Below, piece after piece: positions 1 to 7,912 of a stretch of DNA of 64,000 nt (within the stretch, counting starts at the first letter, position 1; each line of letters starts with the position of its first letter). The position numbers were made by a program, and so were the translations under genes. The notes beneath the pieces were generated by a model. The model was not told the DNA's origin and did not search any database. It worked only from the letters and a program-made list of their open reading frames with translations. Source of the stretch: DAMCZI01 sp032095175. Its GTDB lineage: Bacteria > Bacillota > Clostridia > Clostridiales > Caloramatoraceae. Location of the stretch: NCBI GenBank assembly GCA_032095175.1, contig DAMCZI010000008.1:1-64000 (forward strand). Direction: 5' to 3'.

Positions 1-54
1 AAAGCATCTGGCGATGCTTTTGATTAAATAACTCAAAACTCAAGTGCCCGCCAC
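1..54. repeat. Partial long-hairpin repeat cut by the window edge
   Basis: The first bases match the right half of the palindromic elements at 40952-41048 and 43827-43917: the central hairpin AAAGCATC-tggc-GATGCTTT followed by an arm reading GATTAAATAACTCAAAACTC and then a GTGCCCGCC-like foot. The left half must lie outside the window. The element lies beyond the terminator of the neighbouring minus-strand nucleotidase gene. Confidence 0.7.
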
Positions 55-135
55 CGATATCTTGTGAAAGTTGGATTTATATAAAATTCATAAATTTTTA
101 AAAGGGTTCCTTTTTCGGAGGTTTGCCTGTCACCT

Positions 136-177
136 TAAAAAAAACTGGCTGAATTATATCAGCCAGTCATTTTTTTA
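136..177 (-). terminator. Terminator of the 5'-nucleotidase gene
   Basis: Inverted repeat ACTGGCTGA (144-152) / TCAGCCAGT (159-167) with T/A runs on both sides, immediately after the minus-strand stop codon at 175. The A run at 137-144 gives a U tract on the minus-strand transcript. Confidence 0.8.
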
Positions 178-1908
178 TGATACTTTATTTTTTCTTCTCA
201 TTCTGTCTGCTATAACAAGTGCCGCACCAAGTGCAATTGAACTTCCACCAAATCCAATAAGTGTTGTAAGGTCAATAACTGAACCTGTGTTTGGTAAAAC
301 AGGCTCTGTGACTGTTGGTTCTGCTGGCTCTACAGGTTGGTTATCTAGAGGATCATTCCCAGCTACAAGACAGTTGGCACTGTTAAATGATAGATTTTTT
401 ATCTCCTTTAATTCTTTAACAAGGGCATCCCTTATTGGTATTTGCATATCAACCATATTCTTTGCAGCTTTAAAATCATATTTGTCCCCACCAGTTGCCA
501 TAAAATCATTTGTAACTACTGTGTAGTACTTATCCATATCCAGCTTTGTTCCATCTGGAAGTCTCATTGATGTTATTCTGCTTCCCTCTGAAGCTGCTGG
601 ATCATAGTAAACCTTTAGTCCTGAGAACTGTACCCAGCCTACTTCTTTGTTATCTATACCATGTTCTATATTTTTCTTAATATCAGAACCCTTAAGCTCC
701 ATCTTAACAAGGGTATTATCAAAAGGCATTACCTCATATAGCTTACCCATTGTTATATCTCCCTGTGGTATGGAAGTTCTCAAGCCTCCACCATTTTGAA
801 TTGCAATCTGTGTTCCTGCTGCCTTTCTCATCACATCACATGTCCACTCCCCAAGAAGTGAAAGGCCTGAAGTTTTATCATGGCTAAGTTCTTTATCTGT
901 TGTCGCAACGACCTCACCTAATATTGGCTGCAATTCCTTATCGTATTTATCATAAATTGCTTTTACTGCAGCATCCTCAACCAAATCAGTTTTCTTATAA
1001 AGATCTGCATAAATCTCTGCCTTTGCAACTGGTTTATTATTCTCATCATACCCAAGAGTTAGCTTTGCAAGGGCTCTTCCATTATAGTAAGCTTGAACAA
1101 CTGGAATATTGTTTACATACCCAGCTACTGCATTATGTGTATGGGCTGATACAATAGCATCAATTCCCTTCGAAGCCTTGGCAAGCTCAGCTGCTTCTCC
1201 TGTTACCTCCTTGGTTTCCTTATCTTGAAATGCTCCAAGGTGGGTTAAAGCAACAACAAAATCAACCTTTTCCTTCTCCTTAAGCTCTTTTGCCCACTCA
1301 TTGGCACTTTCAATCGGATCTTTAAACTGAAGGTTTAAAACGTTTTCTGGCTTTGTTTTAAACTCACTCTCAGGAGTTGCAATACCTATAAAACCAATCT
1401 TAAATCCATTCTTTTCAACTATTTTATAGGGCTTAGCCCATGCTACAGGTTTTCCTGTTGTTTTATCATAAATATTAGATGCAAGGAAATCAAATTCTCC
1501 ATCCTTTGCCCAGCTTTCTATGTACTTTACTCCCCAGTCAAACTCATGGTTTCCCACTGCTGAAGCCTCTATTCCAATTGCTTTTACGACTTCAGATACA
1601 GGCTTTCCATAGGTTAAGTTTGACATGGCACTTCCCTGATAAAGGTCTCCTCCTGCAACAACGATTGTATTAGGGTTTGCCTGTCTTAACTTGTTTATTT
1701 CTCCAGCAAGCTTTGCAGCACCGATGTTTTTACCATCTGGCTTTAGTGAACCATGAAAATCATTGAAGGATATTATGTCAACTGTTCTACCAGATGCCTG
1801 AGTCCCAGCAGCCATTGCATTCTTCATCAACCCCGGTGCAAAAATAGAAAAAATCATAATCATTGACACCAGAATAGCTAGTCTTTTAGATCTGAAAAAC
1901 TTTTTCAC
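175..1908 (-). CDS. Sortase-anchored 5'-nucleotidase / metallophosphatase
   Basis: 577 residues with a GTG start at 1908 behind an AAGGGGG site. An N-terminal signal peptide (KKFFRSKRLAILVSM, cleaved near AMAAG) is followed by a calcineurin-like metallophosphatase domain. Its metal-binding motifs are visible in order: NDFHG, GGDLYQG, GNHEFDWG, THLGAF and SAHTHN. The C-terminal 5'-nucleotidase substrate domain shows NGGGLRTSIPQG and ATGGDKYDF. The protein ends with LPNTG (about residues 538-542), a hydrophobic helix and a positive tail (DRMRRKNK), so it should be sorted and linked to the cell wall. By family it should hydrolyse extracellular nucleotides to nucleosides and phosphate (5'-nucleotidase or 2',3'-cyclic phosphodiesterase type). 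The exact substrate cannot be read from sequence. Confidence 0.92.
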   Translation of the reverse strand: MKKFFRSKRLAILVSMIMIFSIFAPGLMKNAMAAGTQASGRTVDIISFNDFHGSLKPDGKNIGAAKLAGEINKLRQANPNTIVVAGGDLYQGSAMSNLTYGKPVSEVVKAIGIEASAVGNHEFDWGVKYIESWAKDGEFDFLASNIYDKTTGKPVAWAKPYKIVEKNGFKIGFIGIATPESEFKTKPENVLNLQFKDPIESANEWAKELKEKEKVDFVVALTHLGAFQDKETKEVTGEAAELAKASKGIDAIVSAHTHNAVAGYVNNIPVVQAYYNGRALAKLTLGYDENNKPVAKAEIYADLYKKTDLVEDAAVKAIYDKYDKELQPILGEVVATTDKELSHDKTSGLSLLGEWTCDVMRKAAGTQIAIQNGGGLRTSIPQGDITMGKLYEVMPFDNTLVKMELKGSDIKKNIEHGIDNKEVGWVQFSGLKVYYDPAASEGSRITSMRLPDGTKLDMDKYYTVVTNDFMATGGDKYDFKAAKNMVDMQIPIRDALVKELKEIKNLSFNSANCLVAGNDPLDNQPVEPAEPTVTEPVLPNTGSVIDLTTLIGFGGSSIALGAALVIADRMRRKNKVS

Positions 1909-2169
1909 ATTATAACCCCCTTGTATTTAATTTTGTATATATATATGTTTTGCATAAATGCTTCTACATTATTCAATACTAAACACCCATGCAAAATCAT
2001 ATTCTTTGGTTTATTAATCCTACAACATTTCATTTAGGATCTTCAGTATGATAAATATATAATTCTATTGTTTATTATAAGTTTAATTCCACATATTGTA
2101 AATCTTTAAGAAGATTCCTTAACAATTCTTCACTATTTATTACCTGTCTTAAAGAACAAAAATCATAAG

Positions 2170-2212
2170 TTAGGGATACACAACGATGTAATAGATATTG
2201 TGTATCCCTAAA
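2170..2212 (-). terminator. Terminator-like hairpin
   Basis: Perfect 14-bp arms TTAGGGATACACAA (2170-2183) and TTGTGTATCCCTAA (2199-2212), directly downstream of the minus-strand small gene ending at 2217. There is no long T run, so termination strength is uncertain. Confidence 0.6.
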
Positions 2213-2216
2213 TAAT

Positions 2217-2408
2217 TTACCAGAAGAAGAACGGGAAGAAAAATGGGAAGAAGAATGGGAAGAACGGGAAGAAGGATCTTCTTCTAAACCACCATCCATC
2301 AGGGTCAGGATCATCATAAGCATAGTTTCCAGCCATCCAATTATATCCTGAATATCCTGAATATCCGCTGTAATAGGGATTATACTGGTAATTTCCATAA
2401 TAATCCAC
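2217..2408 (-). CDS. Small Tyr/Gly- and Phe/Pro-rich protein
   Basis: About 63 residues. The AAGGGGG site at 2417-2423 favours the GTG start at 2408 (8-nt spacing) over a TTG at 2414. The N-terminal half is Tyr/Gly/Asn-rich with the repeat YSGYSGYSGYN. The C-terminal half is a low-complexity tail of Phe and Pro (FFPFFPFFFPFFF), encoded by tandem copies of a GGGAAGAA-type unit on the plus strand. I recognise no domain. The composition resembles small clostridial spore-surface or structural proteins, but that is inference. A competing frame (to 2075) gives a less ordered product, and I judge it to be the shadow. Another minus-strand small gene lies just upstream. Confidence 0.5.
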   Translation of the reverse strand: MDYYGNYQYNPYYSGYSGYSGYNWMAGNYAYDDPDPDGWWFRRRSFFPFFPFFFPFFFPFFFW

Positions 2409-2478
2409 AACCAATTCCCCCTTAAGTTAACATATAATAAACCTTATAATTTGCCTATTTAGCATATTGTAAATAGAC

Positions 2479-2497
2479 GGAGGTGATAAACACCTCC
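2479..2497 (-). terminator. Short hairpin after the Gly-rich small gene
   Basis: GGAGGTG-ataaa-CACCTCC lies a few bases past the stop codon at 2505. There is no real U tract, so this is a weak or non-canonical terminator. It may instead be a 5' structure for the downstream small gene. Confidence 0.4.
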
Positions 2498-2504
2498 ATT
2501 TTGA

Positions 2505-2759
2505 CTAGCAGCAGGAATATCTAATTGGTGATATAGGTGGCATTATTGGGTAATTTCCTTTACATGCACAAGCAACAAGCAAGAATATTGCGATTATGAA
2601 GAGACCACCATTGTTTACAAGACCTCTTTCTGGAGATATAGGCCCTCCTGGACCACCAGCTCCATCAAATCCATGGCATCCTACTCTAAACCACTGCAAA
2701 ACAATTAAGATAAGAATTATCCAGATAAAAGGGTTGAATCCACCAAATCCGTTTGGCAT
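2505..2759 (-). CDS. Small Gly-rich membrane-like protein
   Basis: 84 residues from the ATG at 2759, behind AAGAGGTGA. Two hydrophobic segments (PFIWIILILIVLQWF and GGLFIIAIFLLVACAC) flank a Gly/Pro-rich stretch (GAGGPGGPISPERG). The C-terminus is Cys-containing (RYSCC). I do not recognise a family. Its position beside another tiny low-complexity gene, and its composition, recall clostridial spore-coat-like hypothetical proteins. The function is unknown. Confidence 0.5.
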   Translation of the reverse strand: MPNGFGGFNPFIWIILILIVLQWFRVGCHGFDGAGGPGGPISPERGLVNNGGLFIIAIFLLVACACKGNYPIMPPISPIRYSCC

Positions 2760-3025
2760 AAAAATCACCTCTTAACTTAAATTTATATATTCTGAAAAGG
2801 AGAAACTTACATTTATTTAGTGAAGAGAATTGTCGAAATTTGTAGTCCCCCTTTTCTTGGTATAATATATTCACTATATAAGGAAACGCTACAATATTTG
2901 TATAGTTTTTCATTTGACTGTAAATAATAAAATTGTATTTAACATTTTAAAGAATAAAACAAGAGTTTATGCACAAAATAAAATATATCTTTTACTAATA
3001 AATAAACTAAAAAGGAGATATATAT

Positions 3026-3265
3026 ATGGAAAAACCTATTATAGCACAAAAATCGCCAATTCCTGTGGAACTAAAAAAAGGGGAAACTTATTATTATTGT
3101 ACGTGTGGGAAAAGTTCAAACCAACCATTTTGCAATGGGGCACATGAAGGCACTTCATTTAAACCTATGGCGTTTACTGCTGAAAAAGATGAAACTGCTT
3201 ATTTATGTGCATGCAAACATACTAAAAATCCTCCATACTGTGATGGATCACATGATAATCTTTAA
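3026..3265 (+). CDS. CDGSH-type iron-sulfur protein (two motifs)
   Basis: 79 residues, ATG behind AAAAGGAGATATATAT. Two consecutive CDGSH-like [2Fe-2S] ligand sets are visible: CTCGKSSNQPFCNGAH in the first half and CACKHTKNPPYCDGSH at the C-terminus. Each follows the family pattern C-x-C-x2-S/T-x3-P-x-C-[N/D]-G-[A/S]-H, giving three Cys and one His per cluster. Bacterial double-CDGSH proteins are small soluble redox or Fe-S carrier proteins whose physiological partner is generally unknown. It has its own ribosome binding site, and the next plus-strand element is a terminator hairpin, so it is probably monocistronic. Confidence 0.93.
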   Translation: MEKPIIAQKSPIPVELKKGETYYYCTCGKSSNQPFCNGAHEGTSFKPMAFTAEKDETAYLCACKHTKNPPYCDGSHDNL

Positions 3266-3317
3266 CACTTATAGTGCTGCATGATTATTAAACTATTAAT
3301 CATGTAAATATATGAGC

Positions 3318-3358
3318 AAAAAATTGTACTTCTAAATATAAAGGGTGTACAATTTTTT
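3318..3358 (+). terminator. Terminator of the CDGSH gene
   Basis: AAAAAATTGTAC (3318-3329) pairs with GTACAATTTTTT (3347-3358), ending in a T run about 50 bases after the CDGSH stop codon. Confidence 0.75.
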
Positions 3359-3404
3359 ACTATTTGGATAAGTTTAAAAAACTATATGTGCAGTGAATAT
3401 ATAT

Positions 3405-3447
3405 AAAGTGCTGCAGAACTACTTTTTTAGTAGTTATGCAGCACTTT
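3405..3447 (-). terminator. Terminator of the yidC gene
   Basis: AAAGTGCTGCA (3405-3415) pairs with TGCAGCACTTT (3437-3447), with an inner stem AACTAC/GTAGTT. It lies just past the minus-strand stop at 3461. Confidence 0.75.
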
Positions 3448-3460
3448 CTTAATCACTATT

Positions 3461-4117
3461 TTAGTTAGCAGCTATTTCTGTTTTTCTTCTTATTAACGAG
3501 TAAACAAGTTCCTCAAGGAAACTAAATACCCCTGTTGTTATAAGATATATTCCAACAGCTACAGGCATCTTTATTGTTATAAAAAGCATTGGAACACTCA
3601 TAACAATTCTGACTATCAAATCCTGTTTTCCTGGTTTCATACCATATCTTGATTTTAAAAATCCTATATATGGCAGAATAGCTGGCATCATTGATATTAA
3701 TGCATAAAGCAGAGGCACAATAAAATACTGATCCGGGAGCTTTATGTTTGCTACCCATGGTATAAGCATTGTCGCTGCTTGAACAGGAAGTTTTAGAACA
3801 ACATTGTATAGTGTTATTACTATTGGAAGTTGAGCAAGGCTGACAAGACAGCCCATCATTCCCTTTGTACTCTGGGAATAATATTTTTGCATTTCTTCTT
3901 CAAGCTTTCTTTTATTGTTTTTGTATTTAGCCTTAAGTTCTTCAATCTCCTTAGATAACTTCTGCTGCTTTTCCATGCTTGCCTTCTGCTTTATGGAAAT
4001 TGGCAGAAGTAAAAGTCTTACTGCAACAGTTAAAAGTATTATTGTAATTCCCCAATCATAGCTGATGGGATATAGATATTTCAATGAATTGTTTAGTATC
4101 TGAAAAATGATGTTCAT
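3461..4117 (-). CDS. yidC: YidC/Oxa1-family membrane protein insertase (short form)
   Basis: 218 residues; ATG at 4117 with AAGGAGAG. The core YidC fold is visible. TM1 carries the conserved Arg (VAVRLLLLPI, Arg34). A Lys/Glu-rich cytoplasmic coiled hairpin follows (KQKASMEKQQKLSKEIEELKA), and then further transmembrane segments. There is no N-terminal signal peptide with a lipobox, unlike the usual Gram-positive SpoIIIJ/YidC lipoproteins. No rnpA, rpmH or jag is nearby. This is therefore probably a second, specialised insertase paralogue rather than the housekeeping copy. It may share a transcript with the small membrane protein whose frame overlaps its 5' end. Confidence 0.85.
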   Translation of the reverse strand: MNIIFQILNNSLKYLYPISYDWGITIILLTVAVRLLLLPISIKQKASMEKQQKLSKEIEELKAKYKNNKRKLEEEMQKYYSQSTKGMMGCLVSLAQLPIVITLYNVVLKLPVQAATMLIPWVANIKLPDQYFIVPLLYALISMMPAILPYIGFLKSRYGMKPGKQDLIVRIVMSVPMLFITIKMPVAVGIYLITTGVFSFLEELVYSLIRRKTEIAAN

Positions 4118-4391
4118 AAAATCTCTCCTTTTTATTTATTAATTCTTCTAGAACATCATTTCCCTTAAAATGGGTAAAATATCGCCATATACCGTACTTT
4201 TCAAAGGATGTATAATCCTTTACCGTCAGTCTTTTAGCATAGTTTAATGCTCTTCTATATTCTTTTTTTAATAGCTTACATATACAGTTCCTGCGAAATT
4301 TATATATTTTAATTCCAAGGACAACTACCCCGGCAAAAACCATAAACAAGAACATGATTTGCATCATACTTAATGCATCTAAATTCATCAT
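4056..4391 (-). CDS. Small membrane protein overlapping yidC
   Basis: 111 residues with ATG at 4391 (a second ATG follows at once) behind AAAAAGGAATGG. One N-terminal transmembrane segment (IMFLFMVFAGVVVLGIKIY) is followed by a basic, helical cytoplasmic tail. The last 62 bases overlap the start of yidC in another frame, which suggests translational coupling. I do not recognise a family. The good ribosome binding site and membrane-protein character argue for a real gene. The long overlap argues for caution. Confidence 0.5.
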   Translation of the reverse strand: MMNLDALSMMQIMFLFMVFAGVVVLGIKIYKFRRNCICKLLKKEYRRALNYAKRLTVKDYTSFEKYGIWRYFTHFKGNDVLEELINKKERFYEHHFSDTKQFIEISISHQL

Positions 4392-4452
4392 ATTACCATT
4401 CCTTTTTAAAGGTATTTATATGTAATTATATTGCTATTTATATTAATGTCAA

Positions 4453-5151
4453 TTACTTTTTATCATAAACTCTTTTATATATTTCAATTGAACCAGCCAT
4501 TATAAGAAGAGCTAAAATAGCCGGTAAATAGCTGAATAGATGTATACTATAGTTACCCATATCAATGCCCGTTATATTTTTCAAAAATATTTTTGTACCT
4601 ATTATCCCAATAATAGTAAAGCCCCATATTTTTAACAATTTTGAACTGTCGTTCCCCCCTCTAATATATAGCAAGGAATTCATTGGAGTACACAAGGATC
4701 TACGGTTGCTTTTTCTTGTAAATGGTATTATAAACAGAGCAATGGCATTAGCATATATAAACTTGTCTATTGGTATACCAAGTCCACGTATTCCTAATCC
4801 ACTCTTAACTTGATTACTCATAAAAAATGATATAATAATCATTAATATTATGTATTTTTGGAGAAAGCTTAAGACCTTATATATCCTAGGTTTACTCATT
4901 AAGTATTCATTAACAATGTTATTGCAAAATTCTCTATAGTCATCCCCAACGATTACTTCTACCGGTTTATCCTCCATTTGAATCTGAAGCATCATGTCTA
5001 AAATATCCTGTAGTATTTCTTCCTTTTCTACACTTCTTAAGTCACTATTTTGTATATTGTTTGTTATTACTTTATATAATGCAAGATTCCTACTGTTAAG
5101 CTTATCCTGCTGTTTTATTCTTATACTTCTTAATCTAAATTCTCTAAGCAT
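4453..5151 (-). CDS. PadR-associated membrane protein, copy 1
   Basis: 232 residues from the ATG at 5151; a TTG one codon upstream is less likely. The site GGAGGG lies within the last codons of the PadR gene. The N-terminal ~85 residues are soluble, charged and helical (EEILQDILDMMLQIQMEDKP). They resemble the small helical domains that accompany PadR regulators (HAAS/DUF1048-like). Four or so hydrophobic segments follow. It forms an operon with the upstream padR, 3 bases apart. A diverged paralogue of the whole unit lies at 8100-9122. Its function is unknown; membrane signalling or stress sensing is inferred from the PadR pairing only. Confidence 0.75.
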   Translation of the reverse strand: MLREFRLRSIRIKQQDKLNSRNLALYKVITNNIQNSDLRSVEKEEILQDILDMMLQIQMEDKPVEVIVGDDYREFCNNIVNEYLMSKPRIYKVLSFLQKYIILMIIISFFMSNQVKSGLGIRGLGIPIDKFIYANAIALFIIPFTRKSNRRSLCTPMNSLLYIRGGNDSSKLLKIWGFTIIGIIGTKIFLKNITGIDMGNYSIHLFSYLPAILALLIMAGSIEIYKRVYDKK

Positions 5152-5154
5152 CAA

Positions 5155-5475
5155 TTATCCCTCCAATACATTATCTATATTCTCTTTAATTTCACTCCAT
5201 GAATCCATAAATTCCTTTAGTTCTCTAACCCCTTCATCAGTTAAATAATAGTATTTTCTCATAGGCCCTAGGGGTGATTCCTTCATAACTGAATGTAAAA
5301 GTCCTTTCTTTTCAAGCCTTATTAATATTGGATATACACTTCCCTCGGAAATTTCCTTAAATCCGTAACTTAATAGTTTTTCACATATTTCATATCCATA
5401 AGTCTCATTTGAGCTAACTATTTTAAGAATACATCCTTCCAGGAGACCCTTAAGTATTTGTGTTGTGTTTGCCAT
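5155..5475 (-). CDS. PadR-family transcriptional regulator
   Basis: 106 residues, ATG at 5475 with GGTGAG upstream. Classic PadR winged helix: LLEGCILKIVSSNETYGYEICEKL, then SEGSVYPILIRLEKKGLL and RKYYYLTDEGVRELKEF. It is cotranscribed with the downstream membrane protein. A strong promoter with an inverted repeat overlapping its -35 (5528-5548) suggests autorepression. PadR-family proteins are usually repressors released by ligand or by a partner protein; the inducer is unknown here. Confidence 0.92.
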   Translation of the reverse strand: MANTTQILKGLLEGCILKIVSSNETYGYEICEKLLSYGFKEISEGSVYPILIRLEKKGLLHSVMKESPLGPMRKYYYLTDEGVRELKEFMDSWSEIKENIDNVLEG

Positions 5476-5515
5476 TTACTCACCTACTTTGTAATACATA
5501 ATAGCCTTTAAATTC

Positions 5516-5548
5516 ATATTACCTCCACTACTTTGTATTGTCAAGTAG
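5516..5548 (-). promoter_or_regulatory. padR promoter with palindromic operator
   Basis: On the minus strand TTGACA (5539-5544) and TAATAT (5516-5521) are separated by exactly 17 bases. The -35 lies inside the inverted repeat CTACTT-gacaatac-AAAGTAG (5528-5548). A further copy of the half-site, ACAAAGTAG, lies near the start codon (about 5484-5492). This arrangement fits autorepression by the PadR protein. The duplicated unit near 9.2 kb keeps the same promoter. Confidence 0.7.
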
Positions 5549-5631
5549 TCATTAGGAAATTCCTCAACTATTTTTACATGTATATTTTTTAAAAGCAGGA
5601 GAAACTAATATCTGAGGTGATTTACTATTTT

Positions 5632-6765
5632 ATGAGGCGTAAAGTAATTTTATTAATAATAATTACATTGGTTACAGTATCCTCAATGCTTTTCATAGCA
5701 CATGGATTTTCCCTTTTGAATAAGATACAAAGAAGGTATCTTACTGATAATGATGAGGAACTTGGGATAAGACCAGAAACACAGCTCTATTCAGAACCCG
5801 ATGTTAAGCCCTCTTCCCCAAAGGAGCAGAAAAAGGAATTAAAGCAAGATACACCAAAAGTCAATCTTGCCGATAGCGAAAGCAATAAAGATGCAAAAAA
5901 CAAAAAATCACCTGCCAAAATTGAAAAAAAGAAAATACCTAACGGTAAAAGAGAAAATAAGAATATCTATTCTAAAGCTAAAAACGGTATATTGAATATT
6001 GCACTTTTTGGATTGGATGCAAGACAAGTATCTGATGCTTCAAGATCAGACTGCATAATGGTACTTTCAATAGATCAAAAGAATCAAAAGCTTAAAATAA
6101 CATCCATTATGAGGGATACATATATTAATGTACCTGGGAGAGGAAAAAGCAGAGTAAATAATGCATATTTTTACGGTGGCCCTCTCTTGGCAATAAAAAC
6201 GCTAAATACAAACTTCCAGCTTGATATAAGAAATTATGCCACTGTAAATTTCTTTGGTCTTGAAAAGCTTATAGACAAGATGGGAGGAGTCAATGTAAAT
6301 ATTAACAGTGCAGAGGCAAAACAGATAAACAGCATAATAAAAAACACTGGAACAAGAAATGTAACTGCATACATGATAAGAGATATTGGTAATGTACGTT
6401 TGAATGGAAAACAAGCAGTTGCCTATACAAGAATACGATATGTTGGTGATTCCGATTTTGAAAGAACTGAAAGACAAAGATATGTATTAAACCAACTGTT
6501 TAAAAAAATCAAAGCTCAAGGAACTGCACGACTTACATATAATATTTCTTCTGTACTCCCCTACATTGAAACAAATATGTCAAACAGTGATATATTTGAT
6601 ATTGCATTTAAAGTTATGTCCTTTGATATCCAAAAATCTGAACAGTTCAGGATTCCAGCCAACGGGACATTTAAAAATGAAAATGTTAATGGAGCAACTG
6701 TACTTGTACTTGATATAGAAAAGAATAAAAAATTGCTGCATAAATTTATCTACAACAGCAAATAG
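5632..6765 (+). CDS. LytR-CpsA-Psr (LCP) family protein
   Basis: 377 residues from the ATG at 5632 (TGAGGTGA 12 bases upstream); the in-frame GTG at 5617 overlaps that site and is rejected. A short cytoplasmic tail and one transmembrane helix (VILLIIITLVTVSSMLFIA) are followed by a ~90-residue Lys/Glu-rich linker. The LCP catalytic domain then shows LFGLDARQ, SDCIMVLSID, ITSIMRDTY, RVNNAYFYGG and YTRIRYVGDSDFERTERQR, with the conserved Arg/Asp residues present. LCP enzymes transfer undecaprenyl-linked glycopolymers (teichoic acids, capsule) to peptidoglycan outside the membrane. It is monocistronic, ending in a strong terminator. Confidence 0.92.
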   Translation: MRRKVILLIIITLVTVSSMLFIAHGFSLLNKIQRRYLTDNDEELGIRPETQLYSEPDVKPSSPKEQKKELKQDTPKVNLADSESNKDAKNKKSPAKIEKKKIPNGKRENKNIYSKAKNGILNIALFGLDARQVSDASRSDCIMVLSIDQKNQKLKITSIMRDTYINVPGRGKSRVNNAYFYGGPLLAIKTLNTNFQLDIRNYATVNFFGLEKLIDKMGGVNVNINSAEAKQINSIIKNTGTRNVTAYMIRDIGNVRLNGKQAVAYTRIRYVGDSDFERTERQRYVLNQLFKKIKAQGTARLTYNISSVLPYIETNMSNSDIFDIAFKVMSFDIQKSEQFRIPANGTFKNENVNGATVLVLDIEKNKKLLHKFIYNSK

Positions 6766-6768
6766 CAT

Positions 6769-6801
6769 AAAGGACTCATGTGATTTTCACATGAGTCCTT
6801 T
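6769..6801 (+). terminator. Terminator of the LCP gene
   Basis: Perfect 14-bp arms AAAGGACTCATGTG (6769-6782) and CACATGAGTCCTTT (6788-6801), three bases past the stop codon. Confidence 0.88.
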
Positions 6802-6976
6802 ACTTTAAGCCAAAATTTGTTACATCTTTTTTCAAAGGTTCAGTATTATATTTTCACCTGACTAATATATGAAATATTTGGTAGCGGATAAGAATCTTTG
6901 GTAGTAAAATAAAAATACAGTTAATTTGTGCTTTGCAAAATAAGCAGACTACATTTAACGAAAGGGGATTAAGGAT

Positions 6977-7813
6977 TTGGAAGAGGTAAAAAGGCTTTTA
7001 GCTATTGAAAATGATGGTATCATTATGAAAAATGAGAAACAAAATCTTTACATTCTAAATAACAAGACATTTTTAATATATGATATGGATAATCAAAACA
7101 TAATTAATTCTAAGGAAGTATTCAATAAAAATGGTAAATCACGAGAGTTTATTATTGATGGTAATTCAATCTATATAAAAGATTTTTGTGATCTTTATGA
7201 ATATGATAAAAACACATTAACTCTACTGCATAAATGGGTACTTGGTACTGATTTAAGCTCTGATATAAATAAACTTGGCAGTGATTATAAAAATATATAT
7301 GCAAGTATCCGTAACGGATCATTAGCAGTAATAGATAAAATCAGTAAGAAAATAATTTCTTATAAAGTTTCTGATTACAGCATGTGGGATTATATTGTTA
7401 CCTCAGATTATCTATATGCTGGTAATGTTAATGGTGAATTCTTAGTTATTGATAAAAATGATTTTACAGTATTGCAGCGTACTCATTTACATAAAAAGAA
7501 TTTAAAAAGCCTTCTTTTGTTGAATAATGTTATTTTCACTGCATCACAGGATTTATCTATGAAAGCTGTTGATATCAATAGTTTAAAGCTAAAACTAGAG
7601 GCTAAGAAATGTCATAAGAAAATGTTTGCAATTGTAGGAAATTATCAGAATCATATTATTACAACTAGTCCTCCATGTGGAGAAACAAAAATATGGAATA
7701 AAAATGATTTTTCGCTATGCGAAATTTTACCCTTTGCAAGCTGGAATATGATTATGAAAGACAATTCCTTGCTGTTCGATGATAGAAACGGAATTTGCAA
7801 AATTGCTTTATAA
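6977..7813 (+). CDS. Uncharacterised beta-propeller-like protein
   Basis: About 278 residues; the best start is TTG at 6977, with AAAGGGG 10-15 bases upstream. An internal ATG at 7025 is an alternative. The sequence contains 5-6 loosely repeated units of about 40 residues with WD40/PQQ-propeller character. Examples are LYEYDKNTLTLLHKW, IYASIRNGSLAVIDK, LYAGNVNGEFLVIDKNDF, IFTASQDLSMKAVDI and ETKIWNKNDFSL. There is no signal peptide or membrane segment, so it is probably cytoplasmic. I do not recognise a named family. Standing alone between a terminator and a scarred region, it has no informative neighbours. Confidence 0.7.
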   Translation: MEEVKRLLAIENDGIIMKNEKQNLYILNNKTFLIYDMDNQNIINSKEVFNKNGKSREFIIDGNSIYIKDFCDLYEYDKNTLTLLHKWVLGTDLSSDINKLGSDYKNIYASIRNGSLAVIDKISKKIISYKVSDYSMWDYIVTSDYLYAGNVNGEFLVIDKNDFTVLQRTHLHKKNLKSLLLLNNVIFTASQDLSMKAVDINSLKLKLEAKKCHKKMFAIVGNYQNHIITTSPPCGETKIWNKNDFSLCEILPFASWNMIMKDNSLLFDDRNGICKIAL

Positions 7814-7912
7814 TAAATATAGATTAGTACAAAATAGCTTGCTTAAAAATAAAAGGGCTGTTGTATAAGGAAAGCTTATGTCTTATATATAGAGGTAACA
7901 GGCTCTTGGATA

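Noticed and set aside
900..1157. Plus-strand frame inside the 5'-nucleotidase
   Set aside because: It is antisense to a well-supported domain, with atypical composition and no ribosome binding site. Many similar frames elsewhere were dropped for the same reason.
2075..2410. 111-codon minus-strand frame overlapping the small Tyr/Phe-rich gene
   Set aside because: It has no properly spaced ribosome binding site, it runs through the terminator hairpin at 2170-2212, and its repeats are an out-of-frame reading of the same DNA repeats.
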